Under the pieces are notes generated by a model. That model did not search any database, was not told the origin of the DNA, and worked only from the letters and a program-made list of their open reading frames with translations. 10,186 nt of DNA from Phycisphaerales bacterium. Its GTDB lineage: Bacteria > Planctomycetota > Phycisphaerae > Phycisphaerales > SM1A02. The stretch's first letter is position 1; the number at the start of each line of letters is the position of its first letter. The stretch covers positions 1-10,186 of the forward strand of contig DOVP01000298.1 in NCBI GenBank assembly GCA_003520025.1. Direction: 5' to 3'. The position numbers and the translations under genes are program-made. Below, in pieces: positions 1 to 5,905 of the stretch.

Positions 1-971
1 GTGGGCCAGCGTGAACGGGTGATACCGACGGATGCCCCAACCGCGAGCAGTTGTTTCATCACGTCCGCATGGCAGTGTCGCGCCGCCTCCTGCATGGGTG
101 ACCAGCCATCGGGGAGGGATGCGTCGGGGTCTGCATTATGATCGAGCAGGAGCGTAACGCACGAGGTACACCCACTCCGGGCCGCCGCCATGAGCGCGGT
201 CCATCCGTGGATCGTCGCGCGATCGGCAGTAGCGCCCGCGTCGAGCAGGAGTTTGAGACAGTCGGCGTGACCGCGAAGCGCGGCAAAGTACACACCGTCG
301 TGACCAGTATGATCCGTCGCGAGCAGGTCCGGGTCATGGCGAAGGAGTTCCTGCAGCACCGAGGGGGATCCCCACCACGCGGCCGCCATGAGCGGCGTCA
401 CCCCATCGATCGTGCCGGCATGTGGATCGGCACCGTGTTCGATCAACAGGCGAGCGACCGATGGACAGGCACCCTGACACGTGGCGAGCAATGGTGTCAT
501 GCCACGGATTCCGCGACGGATGCTGACCGAAGCACCGTGATTGACGAGCACCTGCGTTACATCGAGTCGGCAGGCAACCGCCGCGTTCCACAGTGGAGGG
601 CGCGCCCCGGGCGGCCCATTCGGCACCGCGCCAGACTTGAGGAGAACTCTCACCATGGCCACGTCGCCGCGAGCAGCGGCAACTCCCAGTGGACTGACCC
701 GCAGGCCATCCTGTAATACCGGCCCAACCGCATTCGGGTTTCCACCCTCTTCTTCGAGGATGCGGGCGAGCGTCGCCATCTCGCCACTGGCAGCGGCACG
801 TATCAGACCACTCAACCTCTCATGCTCAACCTGCCCGACCTTCAGAATCCAGTTCGCCGTAGGCAGCGCGAGGGCCGGCACCTCCACCGGAGGTGGAGAC
901 GCCGCCATCGTCCCAGAGATCAGGAGTACCAGTACTCCCCGTCCAAACCATGTCAGTCCCAACCTAGGCAC
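1..971 (-). CDS. Secreted ankyrin-repeat protein (3' end beyond the window)
   Basis: Read on the minus strand the frame is open from 971 through base 1, at least 323 codons. I chose the GTG at 971-969 because a clear AGGAG lies at 983-979 with a 7-nt spacer, and because a signal peptide follows at once: a basic start (PRLGLTWFGRG), a hydrophobic core (VLVLLISG) and a TMAAS cleavage region at about residue 23. From about residue 53 there are eight ankyrin-type repeats of about 33 residues, with the usual TPL..AA..G....V..LL..GAD pattern. Examples are VTPLMAAAWWGSPSVLQELL and WTALMAAARSGCTSCVTLLL. Ankyrin stacks bind other proteins; the partner is unknown. The signal peptide suggests an exported protein rather than a cytoplasmic one. 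The end of the protein is not visible. The gene diverges from the gene at 1090. Confidence 0.87.
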   Translation of the reverse strand, partial: MPRLGLTWFGRGVLVLLISGTMAASPPPVEVPALALPTANWILKVGQVEHERLSGLIRAAASGEMATLARILEEEGGNPNAVGPVLQDGLRVSPLGVAAARGDVAMVRVLLKSGAVPNGPPGARPPLWNAAVACRLDVTQVLVNHGASVSIRRGIRGMTPLLATCQGACPSVARLLIEHGADPHAGTIDGVTPLMAAAWWGSPSVLQELLRHDPDLLATDHTGHDGVYFAALRGHADCLKLLLDAGATADRATIHGWTALMAAARSGCTSCVTLLLDHNADPDASLPDGWSPMQEAARHCHADVMKQLLAVGASVGITRSRWP

Positions 972-984
972 AAAAATGCTCCTG

Positions 985-1000
985 AAAAAAGGCCTTTTTT
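985..1000. repeat. Perfect 16-bp AT palindrome in the ankyrin gene leader
   Basis: AAAAAAGGCCTTTTTT is a perfect palindrome one base upstream of the AGGAG ribosome binding site (979-983) of the minus-strand ankyrin gene. As RNA it could form only a weak A-U hairpin with a GGCC loop. As DNA it could be a protein site or a bent A-tract element. No function can be assigned from sequence alone. Confidence 0.5.
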
Positions 1001-1089
1001 GAAGCCTCGAAGGGCTCACTGGGCAGTCTATCGATTCCCCCCGAAACATCCCGGAAGGCAGCAGCATTGTCCATGTTGGAGGTTCCCGA

Positions 1090-1464
1090 ATGCCACATAT
1101 CAGGCCAGCCAGCGACAACACGAATCCCACCCACTCGGATGACGCCGATCGGGCGCTCGCCCGGGTGTGGCCGGTCGTGTCGGTCAATTGGGTCGATGCC
1201 GAGGCCCGGGGTGGCCCTGGATGGGAAGATCCGGAGGACATGGTGGAATTCGCGCTGCGACCGCTCGCCACGGTGCACACGGTTGGGCTGCTGATTCATG
1301 AGTGTGAGCAGTTCGTTGCGTTGACCGATTCCCGGGCCCCGGACCAGGTTGGCGCGGTGCAGAAGATCCCGAAAGCATGGATTACCTCGATGGAGTTCAT
1401 GGTGCCCACAAAGGAAGAAGAAGTACCACCGACGCTGCCGATGGATGGATCTCGCGCCGGGTGA
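1090..1464 (+). CDS. Small conserved hypothetical protein, phage-like family
   Basis: The ATG at 1090 has a GGAGG at 1078-1082 with a 7-nt spacer, so the start is well supported; the product is 124 aa. The core (residues about 26-100) reads VVSVNWVDAEARGGPGWEDP, then a P-L-A-x-V-H-T-V-G-L-L-I-H stretch, then IPKAWITSMEFM. I recall this layout (a V.W.DA...GW start, a VGYL.H centre and an IPK/IPR end) from small proteins common in phages and prophage-like islands, with no known function. The C-terminal tail is acidic and proline-rich (PTKEEEVPPTLP) and looks disordered. No signal peptide or membrane segment is present. It diverges from the ankyrin gene across 118 bp, and its transcript would run into the hairpin at 1627-1658. 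The family assignment is from memory of the pattern. Confidence 0.72.
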   Translation: MPHIRPASDNTNPTHSDDADRALARVWPVVSVNWVDAEARGGPGWEDPEDMVEFALRPLATVHTVGLLIHECEQFVALTDSRAPDQVGAVQKIPKAWITSMEFMVPTKEEEVPPTLPMDGSRAG

Positions 1465-1620
1465 CCGTGAGGCCGTCAGGGAAGCGGAAGAACAGAACAA
1501 CTGAAGTAACGTGTCATTCACGGACGGATGTGTTCGGTTGCAGATCGAAACGCAATTCTCCCGTCTCCTTTCTGTGAACGTCTCCCCCACTTCGTGGGAG
1601 GAAGAGAAACATCACCCACC

Positions 1621-1658
1621 AAAAACGCAAGGACGAGTCCTAACGGACTCGTCCTTGC
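1621..1658 (-). terminator. Strong intrinsic terminator hairpin, probably usable from both sides
   Basis: A perfect 14-bp stem (1627-1640 with 1645-1658, GCAAGGACGAGTCC) closes a 4-base loop at 1641-1644. On the minus strand the stem is followed by G and five T (1626-1621), the classic layout for ending the non-coding RNA that comes from the right. On the plus strand it is followed by TTCTTCTCT (1659-1667), a weaker tract that could also stop transcription of the 1090-1464 gene. The hairpin therefore sits between two converging transcription units. Confidence 0.85.
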
Positions 1659-1674
1659 TTCTTCTCTCCTCCCC

Positions 1675-1701
1675 CGAGTGATGGGGGCCCCCCCACACTC
1701 G
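1675..1701 (-). other. Hairpin between the closing stem and the terminator of the RNA
   Basis: CGAGTG (1675-1680) pairs with CACTCG (1696-1701), and inside it a G-run faces a C-run, giving about 11 bp with a one-base bulge. It lies four bases outside the closing stem arm (1706-1732) and 16 bases before the terminator stem. It is probably a separate 3' domain of the RNA. Confidence 0.6.
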
Positions 1702-1705
1702 AGGA

Positions 1706-1732
1706 TGTCGCTGACTGTTCGACCGGGTCGGA
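1706..1732 (-). repeat. 3' arm of the long closing stem (inverted copy of 2653-2679)
   Basis: This 27-base segment matches the reverse complement of 2653-2679 at 25 of 27 positions; the mismatches are at positions 9 and 23 of the arm. The shared core is CTGTTCGACCGGG. It would hold the ends of the RNA together. The alternative reading is a terminal inverted repeat of a non-autonomous mobile element. I see no flanking target duplication: GAGGA precedes 1706 and ACGTG follows 2679. Confidence 0.75.
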
Positions 1733-2364
1733 GCCGGGCCGATCGTCATTGCAGTGTCTTTCGACTCCTGCGATGATCGGTGCTCGCGGTGATCTCGGCA
1801 GGCGACCCTGCCTTACCCGGTGCACATCGGGCGTGTCGGTGTCCTTGGAATGGCTGCGTCTCCCCTCGCGATGCCTCGCTTCCTGGGGACGTTCTTGCAT
1901 GTACGCTCCATTCCCTTTGAGCGATGCCTCTGCGTGACCTGACATTCGGTGCTCCCGTGCCTCCCGTCGGCTGCACGGATCTCAGGTCGCTCGGCATCAG
2001 ATCCTCCTCGCGGTCTTGGCAAGACTTCCACAGACCTTGACGCTGCACACGAATGTGCGTTGTCGCTCCACGTCCGGTGTGGGGCATCGGTCTGCTGCTC
2101 GACTTGGTCGCGTGAGGTGGTTCACAACATCTTTTTGCTCAGGCCGCCGGAACCGCCGGCCTGGGCAAATCATGCTGCCCTCAAACTCCTCGTCCTCTGC
2201 TTCCTTCGTCTCGTGCAGGACACGATTCGATCTTCGCATGGCGAGGTTTGGACTGTCACAATCATCGGCTCACGTGCTCGCTGCCATACGCTTTTGAGGG
2301 CGTGGGCATCGTGCTCGCTTTCTTGAGTCGTTGATCCGTTGCTGGTGGTCACCAATGTCGCCTT

Positions 2365-2408
2365 CCCGCTTTCGCGGGCATGTACCGAAGCACAAGTGCC
2401 GAAGCACT
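2365..2408 (-). other. Three back-to-back tetraloop hairpins within the RNA
   Basis: Hairpin one, 2365-2378: CCCGC/GCGGG closing a GAAA loop on the minus strand. Hairpin two, 2381-2394: five pairs closing C(UUCG)G, including a G-U pair that exists only on the minus strand (A-C on plus). Hairpin three, 2395-2408: AGUGC(UUCG)GCACU, directly abutting hairpin two. Three standard RNA tetraloops in 44 bases strongly suggest a folded RNA and set its strand. Confidence 0.8.
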
Positions 2409-2652
2409 CCTCGGGAGCATTGGTCCTGCCGGCAACCATCCGGTTCTGCAGTGCATTGCGCGGTTTCTCCGCGGTTTGCCCGAATGTGACTGTGAAGAAC
2501 GGGTGCTTCCCGGTATCCGGTGATCCGCATCGTGGAATGTCGGGAAACCACGCGCGTCGAGTTCGGTCTTTCGACCTCTCTCCGTTCCAGATCGGGGGCG
2601 TTCTTCGCCGTCCGACACGTACTTCTCCGCTTTTCAAAGAGCCTTGCGCCAG

Positions 2653-2679
2653 TCCGCCCCGGTCGAACAGGCAGCGACA
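2653..2679 (-). repeat. 5' arm of the long closing stem (inverted copy of 1706-1732)
   Basis: This is the partner arm of 1706-1732, 25 of 27 positions complementary. It begins about three bases after the transcription start predicted from the promoter at 2717-2689, as expected for the first helix of a structured RNA. Confidence 0.75.
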
Positions 2680-2688
2680 ACGTGTGTA

Positions 2689-2717
2689 GTAATACGATGG
2701 GCAACTCCACCTTGCAA
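2689..2717 (-). promoter_or_regulatory. Sigma70-like promoter for the structured RNA
   Basis: On the minus strand, TTGCAA (2717-2712, 4 of 6 to TTGACA) and TATTAC (2694-2689, 4 of 6 to TATAAT) are separated by exactly 17 bases. Transcription would begin near 2682. Each hexamer is only a moderate match. The spacing and the placement at the base of the closing stem are what support it. Confidence 0.5.
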
Positions 2718-2731
2718 GCGACCACCAGATC

Positions 2732-2771
2732 GTGGACGAGTCGGTGGAGAACTCGGTGGACAAATGGTGGA
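2732..2771. repeat. Four GTGGA repeats at 12/12/11-bp spacing
   Basis: GTGGA occurs at 2732, 2744, 2756 and 2767. The middle two units are nearly identical over 12 bases (GTGGAGAACTCG, GTGGACAAATG). An 8-bp inverted repeat, GGAGAACT (2746-2753) and AGTTCTCC (2783-2790), overlaps the array. It lies between the SYLF gene stop (2792) and the RNA promoter, so it could be a phased regulator site upstream of that promoter, or a poor terminator for the SYLF gene. There is no T-run. Confidence 0.4.
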
Positions 2772-2791
2772 GTCGTTGCCCCAGTTCTCCG

Positions 2792-3346
2792 TTACTTGGC
2801 CGTATAGTGGAACTTCTGGCCACCGATGTCAGCCGCCAAAATGAGGCCATCGTTGTTGCTTGTAAAAATGGCAACACCGTGGCTGTAATCGGCCATGGCA
2901 GAATTTCCACTTTTTCCAGCAACGGCGGCCGCGGAAGCCTGCCCGGTGAGTTGATCATTGGTGAACTTGTCGAAGGCGAAGCGATTCTCAAAGAAGATGA
3001 TCTCCGAGAATGTCTGTCCGCCGATCTGTGCACCGATCGTCACACTCGTTGCTTTGGCATACCCGACAAGACGCCCATTCCTGTGCACCTCGCCATTACC
3101 GTCAGACACGCCGAGTCCGAGGGCACCCTTGGTGATCTTTGGAAAAACCGCATAGGCAAACGCGGAGTCAAAGAACTTCGACACTTTGGAATCATTGCGA
3201 AAGTTCTTGATGGCTGTGGCGGAGGCATTGGCACTGTCCAGTCGCTGTCCATCGGTTGAGGGGGCTGATGACCCGGATGAACAACTGAAGCCAGTACACA
3301 GCAGGACAGTGGTGGCGATGAGGGAGAGACAATGGCGAGTATGCAT
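2792..3346 (-). CDS. SYLF-domain (Ysc84-like) lipid-binding protein, likely exported
   Basis: The product is 184 aa. The frame could extend upstream to 3436, but I chose the ATG at 3346: AAGGG lies 7 bases before it, and a signal sequence follows (MHTRHCLSLIATTVLLCTGF). Cleavage is probably before or near Cys22 (GFSC-SSG). That is an imperfect lipobox, so lipidation is possible but not certain. From about residue 40 the protein follows the SYLF pattern: KNFRNDSKVSKFFDSAFAYA, FPKITKGALGLGVSDGNGEV, a TSVTIGAQIGGQTFSEIIFF core and a GLILAADIGGQKFHY end. The family binds phosphoinositide-type or other lipids in eukaryotes; its bacterial role is unclear, probably at an envelope membrane. It is divergent from the methyltransferase gene across 104 bp and ends 75 bases before the promoter of the structured RNA. 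Confidence 0.88.
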   Translation of the reverse strand: MHTRHCLSLIATTVLLCTGFSCSSGSSAPSTDGQRLDSANASATAIKNFRNDSKVSKFFDSAFAYAVFPKITKGALGLGVSDGNGEVHRNGRLVGYAKATSVTIGAQIGGQTFSEIIFFENRFAFDKFTNDQLTGQASAAAVAGKSGNSAMADYSHGVAIFTSNNDGLILAADIGGQKFHYTAK

Positions 3347-3450
3347 GGCGAGACCCTTTAAAATGAGATTGCAAATAGTTACCAACCAGTCCAGCACAAT
3401 ACCACACCAATTCAGCAAGGAATTGTCACCGCTCAAACGCCGGGTGGTCT

Positions 3451-5175
3451 ATGGTGAATGCCATGATGGCCATGCTGGAACCCTTGATCAGGCAGATCAC
3501 AACGCTTGCAGATGAACTGGACAGCACCTGCAAAAACGATGCCGAGCGTTTACTCCATGCAGCTGCCGTCTACATGAGATCCTGCGGATCTGAGCAACCG
3601 GAGTTGGAGCGATTGATCCCAGACCTTGGCAGCATGCTCCGCTGTGAAGGAACAACAGGCAAGGCCGCTCGGCAGCGAGCGGGTGCCTATTACACGCCGC
3701 CGATGCTCGTTGGTTTCATCCTCGATCACACGCTTGATCTCTGGTTGGCCGAAAATCCAGATTGCGAACCAACCGTACTTGATCCTTCCTGCGGCACGGG
3801 CCGGTTCCTGCTCGCTGCCGGACGACGCTTGGTGCGGCGCCATATCAGCCGCACCGGTGAGTCCGAATCGGCGGCATGGCGACATGTCGGCCCGCTCCTG
3901 CTGGGCTTGGACAGCGATCAGATCGCCACTGCGTGGCTTGCGGGGCGTATTCAATCGCTCGCCGGAGGTGACCACGCCGCCGCGACCGGTATTCGAACGA
4001 CCGACGCGCTCGGCGAGGAAGGCATCCGAAACTGTCGCGCCGACATTGTCGTGGGAAATCCTCCATTTGGCAGCCCGCTGAAACAAGCATCGGACGCCGA
4101 GGCGGCCCGCCGCGCGATGAAGGCGTTGGGTGGGCGGGTCGGCCCGTACACCGACCTTGCCGCGATCTTTCTCGGGCATGCCCGAGCCGCCGTGAACGAT
4201 GGTGGGTTTCTAGCAATGGTGCAGCCACTATCGGTGTTGGCATCCCGCGATGCGGATCAGGTTCGAGCGGCACTCCTGGAAACCTGCACACCCACTGCGG
4301 CGTGGGCCAGCGGGAAACGCATTTTCGATGCCGATGTATTCACATGCGCGGTGGTGTTCAAAAAAGGACCATCGCCCCGGGAGTGCCACGTGAGCAGATT
4401 CCGTGATCTGCCTGCACATGCATGTGGATCCGCCACGATCGGCACTGGTGATCGATCCTGGTCGCCGCTGGCCACCGCTGCGATGGGATTCCCGGATGTG
4501 CCGGAGTTTCAGGATGCGGGCACCATCGGTGATATCGCCGAAGCCACGGCTGACTTTCGAGATCAGTATTACGGGCTGAAACAAGCCATCATCGAATGTG
4601 GCACCTCGCTTGAGGATGGAGTTGCTCCGGTTGTCACGACGGGCGTGCTTGACTCGGCCCGCTGCTATTGGGGGGACCGTCCGATTCGGCTGTTCGGCCA
4701 GTTGTGGAATCGTCCCGGCATTGTGATTTCCTCGCTTGACACATCGATGCAGGAATGGGCCACGGCTCGGTTGGTACCCAAACTCATGCTTCCGACACAG
4801 ACCCGCACCCTTGAGCCGGTACTCGACCTCGATGGGCGCTGGCTTCCGAGTGTGCCGATCATCTCGATCACGGCGCGCCGCTTGAGCGACCTGCCCCGTA
4901 TCGCCGCCGTGCTCGCCTGTCCACTGATATCCCTGCTCGCCCTGCATCGGTGCCTCGGAACTGCTCGCAGTCCCAAGGCCATCAAACTCTCGGCAAGCGA
5001 TGTGCTGTCGCTTCCAACGCCGGCAGATGAAGCGGCGTGGGAGGCTGGTGCCCGCGCCTTCGTGTTGGCCCAGCAGACTCAGGATCAGGCGGAGCGTGAT
5101 GCATGCCTACTGCAGTGCAGCGAACACATGCTGACCGCCTATCGCGTCGAGCATGGTGCAATCGAGTCTGGCTGA
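3451..5175 (+). CDS. Orphan N6-adenine DNA methyltransferase, Eco57I/HsdM-like
   Basis: The product is 574 aa. It transfers a methyl group from S-adenosylmethionine to adenine in DNA. Visible in order: an N-terminal helical part; the lead-in RQRAGAYYTPPMLVGFILDH (74-93), typical of this class; motif I DPSCGTGRFL (111-120), the SAM-binding loop; LGLDSD (151-156), a likely motif II acidic position; and the catalytic motif IV NPPFG (203-207). The C-terminal half carries a candidate target-recognition segment ending in AIKLSASDVLSLP (510-522), as in type IIG and type I-related enzymes. It lacks an N-terminal nuclease domain, and there is no restriction, specificity or helicase gene next to it. 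It therefore acts alone, or its partners lie elsewhere. The start is uncertain: ATG at 3451 has only a weak GGTGG upstream, and ATGs at 3463, 3466 and 3472 are in frame. Confidence 0.88.
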   Translation: MVNAMMAMLEPLIRQITTLADELDSTCKNDAERLLHAAAVYMRSCGSEQPELERLIPDLGSMLRCEGTTGKAARQRAGAYYTPPMLVGFILDHTLDLWLAENPDCEPTVLDPSCGTGRFLLAAGRRLVRRHISRTGESESAAWRHVGPLLLGLDSDQIATAWLAGRIQSLAGGDHAAATGIRTTDALGEEGIRNCRADIVVGNPPFGSPLKQASDAEAARRAMKALGGRVGPYTDLAAIFLGHARAAVNDGGFLAMVQPLSVLASRDADQVRAALLETCTPTAAWASGKRIFDADVFTCAVVFKKGPSPRECHVSRFRDLPAHACGSATIGTGDRSWSPLATAAMGFPDVPEFQDAGTIGDIAEATADFRDQYYGLKQAIIECGTSLEDGVAPVVTTGVLDSARCYWGDRPIRLFGQLWNRPGIVISSLDTSMQEWATARLVPKLMLPTQTRTLEPVLDLDGRWLPSVPIISITARRLSDLPRIAAVLACPLISLLALHRCLGTARSPKAIKLSASDVLSLPTPADEAAWEAGARAFVLAQQTQDQAERDACLLQCSEHMLTAYRVEHGAIESG

Positions 5176-5245
5176 GGCGGCAAGCCCTCTCTGCTCCAAA
5201 ACGATGCGATACTCGAGCCTTGCTCTATCTGAAATTGGCAGCGAC

Positions 5246-5887
5246 TCAACGGGTTCCGAACATGCGGTCTCCCGCGTCTCCAAGCCCCGGAAGGATGTAC
5301 CCAAGGTCATTGAGTTGTCGATCGAGGGCGGCCGTAAAGATGGGAACTCGCGGGTCGGCCTCCAACATGGCCTTGACTCCCTCAGGCGCCGCCACGAGGC
5401 AGATGAGGCGAATGTCCTCGCATCCATTCTCCCGCAGTAGCCGCACCGCCGCAGCTGCCGAGCCACCTGTTGCGAGCATCGGGTCCACCAAGAAGACAGG
5501 CCCCTTCGCAACATCATCCGGGAGTTTGCAGTAGTAACTGACCGGCTCAAGCGAGTCTTCGTCGCGATAGAGTCCGACGTGCCCCACCCGCGCCTCCGGC
5601 ATCAAGGACATCACACCATCGGCAAGGCCGATGCCCGCGCGGAGAATCGGCACGATGGTCACCGGAGCGGCAAGCCGAAACGCCCGCACAGTCTCAAGCG
5701 GCGTCTGCACTTCTTCGGCCCGAGTCGGAAGATCCCGACTCGCCTGAAACACCATGAGTCCGGCGACCTGTGAGACGAGCGAACGGAAGTATCCCGCATC
5801 TGTCTCGCGGTCTCGAATACGAGCGAGTTTGTCCTGGATCAGAGGGTGTTCGAGAATCTGCAAATTGGGATGGTCAGGGTGGGTCAT
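5246..5887 (-). CDS. upp: Uracil phosphoribosyltransferase
   Basis: The product is 213 aa, the usual length for this family. It makes UMP from uracil and PRPP in pyrimidine salvage, in the cytosol. Seen in the protein: HPLIQDKLARIRDRET near the N-terminus, VPILRAGIGLADGV (79-92), the PRPP-binding loop VFLVDPMLATGGSA (131-144), and the uracil-binding C-terminus YILPGLGDAGDRMFGT (197-212). All key motifs are intact. The ATG at 5887 lacks a good ribosome binding site. It is 18 bp downstream of the flippase stop codon on the same strand, so translation may depend on the upstream gene. It converges on the methyltransferase gene with 70 bp between the stop codons and no clear terminator there. Confidence 0.97.
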   Translation of the reverse strand: MTHPDHPNLQILEHPLIQDKLARIRDRETDAGYFRSLVSQVAGLMVFQASRDLPTRAEEVQTPLETVRAFRLAAPVTIVPILRAGIGLADGVMSLMPEARVGHVGLYRDEDSLEPVSYYCKLPDDVAKGPVFLVDPMLATGGSAAAAVRLLRENGCEDIRLICLVAAPEGVKAMLEADPRVPIFTAALDRQLNDLGYILPGLGDAGDRMFGTR

Positions 5888-5905
5888 GGTATGGACTATA
5901 CGGGG

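Larger units (their letters stand above)
1621..2682 (-). ncRNA. Large structured non-coding RNA candidate, about 1,060 nt, family not recognised
   Basis: No protein-like reading frame is convincing here: open frames on both strands are arginine/serine-rich, overlap one another and lack start sites and domains. The region holds at least a dozen compact stem-loops instead. Six have standard stable RNA tetraloops when read on the minus strand. GAAA loops close at 1759-1762, 2370-2373 and 2569-2572. UUCG loops close at 2050-2053, 2386-2389 and 2400-2403; the last two have the preferred C-G closing pair. On the plus strand these loops read TTTC and CGAA. The two ends pair over 27 positions with 25 matches (2653-2679 with 1706-1732), forming a closing stem. 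A further hairpin (1675-1701) and an intrinsic terminator follow, and a sigma70-like promoter (2717-2689) would start transcription at about 2682, just before the closing stem. Other hairpins: 1797-1812, 1861-1889, 1977-2004, 2013-2025, 2039-2064, 2135-2168, 2459-2473, 2507-2546, 2597-2609. Against the strand call, two stems (2135-2168 and 1739-1780) have a G-U pair on the plus strand where the minus strand has A-C. I did not recognise OLE, GOLLD, ROOL, tmRNA, RNase P or group II intron landmarks. Function is unknown. Confidence 0.68.

Noticed and set aside
964..1590. 208-codon minus-strand frame
   Set aside because: It overlaps the better supported gene at 1090-1464 and the ankyrin start, with no domain and Arg/His-rich composition.
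1706..1732. GTTCGA in the stem arm as a tRNA T-loop
   Set aside because: No acceptor, D or anticodon arms can be built around it.
1621..2682. Group II intron, tmRNA or RNase P RNA
   Set aside because: I could not find a domain V hairpin with GUGYG/AY ends, a tmRNA tag frame with its tRNA-like ends, or the conserved core segments of RNase P RNA.
2170..3033. 287-codon open frame on the minus strand across the RNA region
   Set aside because: It overlaps the SYLF gene out of frame, is very rich in Arg/Ser/Thr, has no ribosome binding site or domain, and follows from high GC content.
5176..5245. Terminator between the converging methyltransferase and upp genes
   Set aside because: Only a short GAGC/GCTC stem with a three-base loop is visible and no T-run follows on either strand.
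5895..5900. TATAGT as a -10 box giving a leaderless upp transcript
   Set aside because: There is no -35-like hexamer at 16-18 bases, and the flippase gene ends only a few bases upstream, so read-through is the simpler view.
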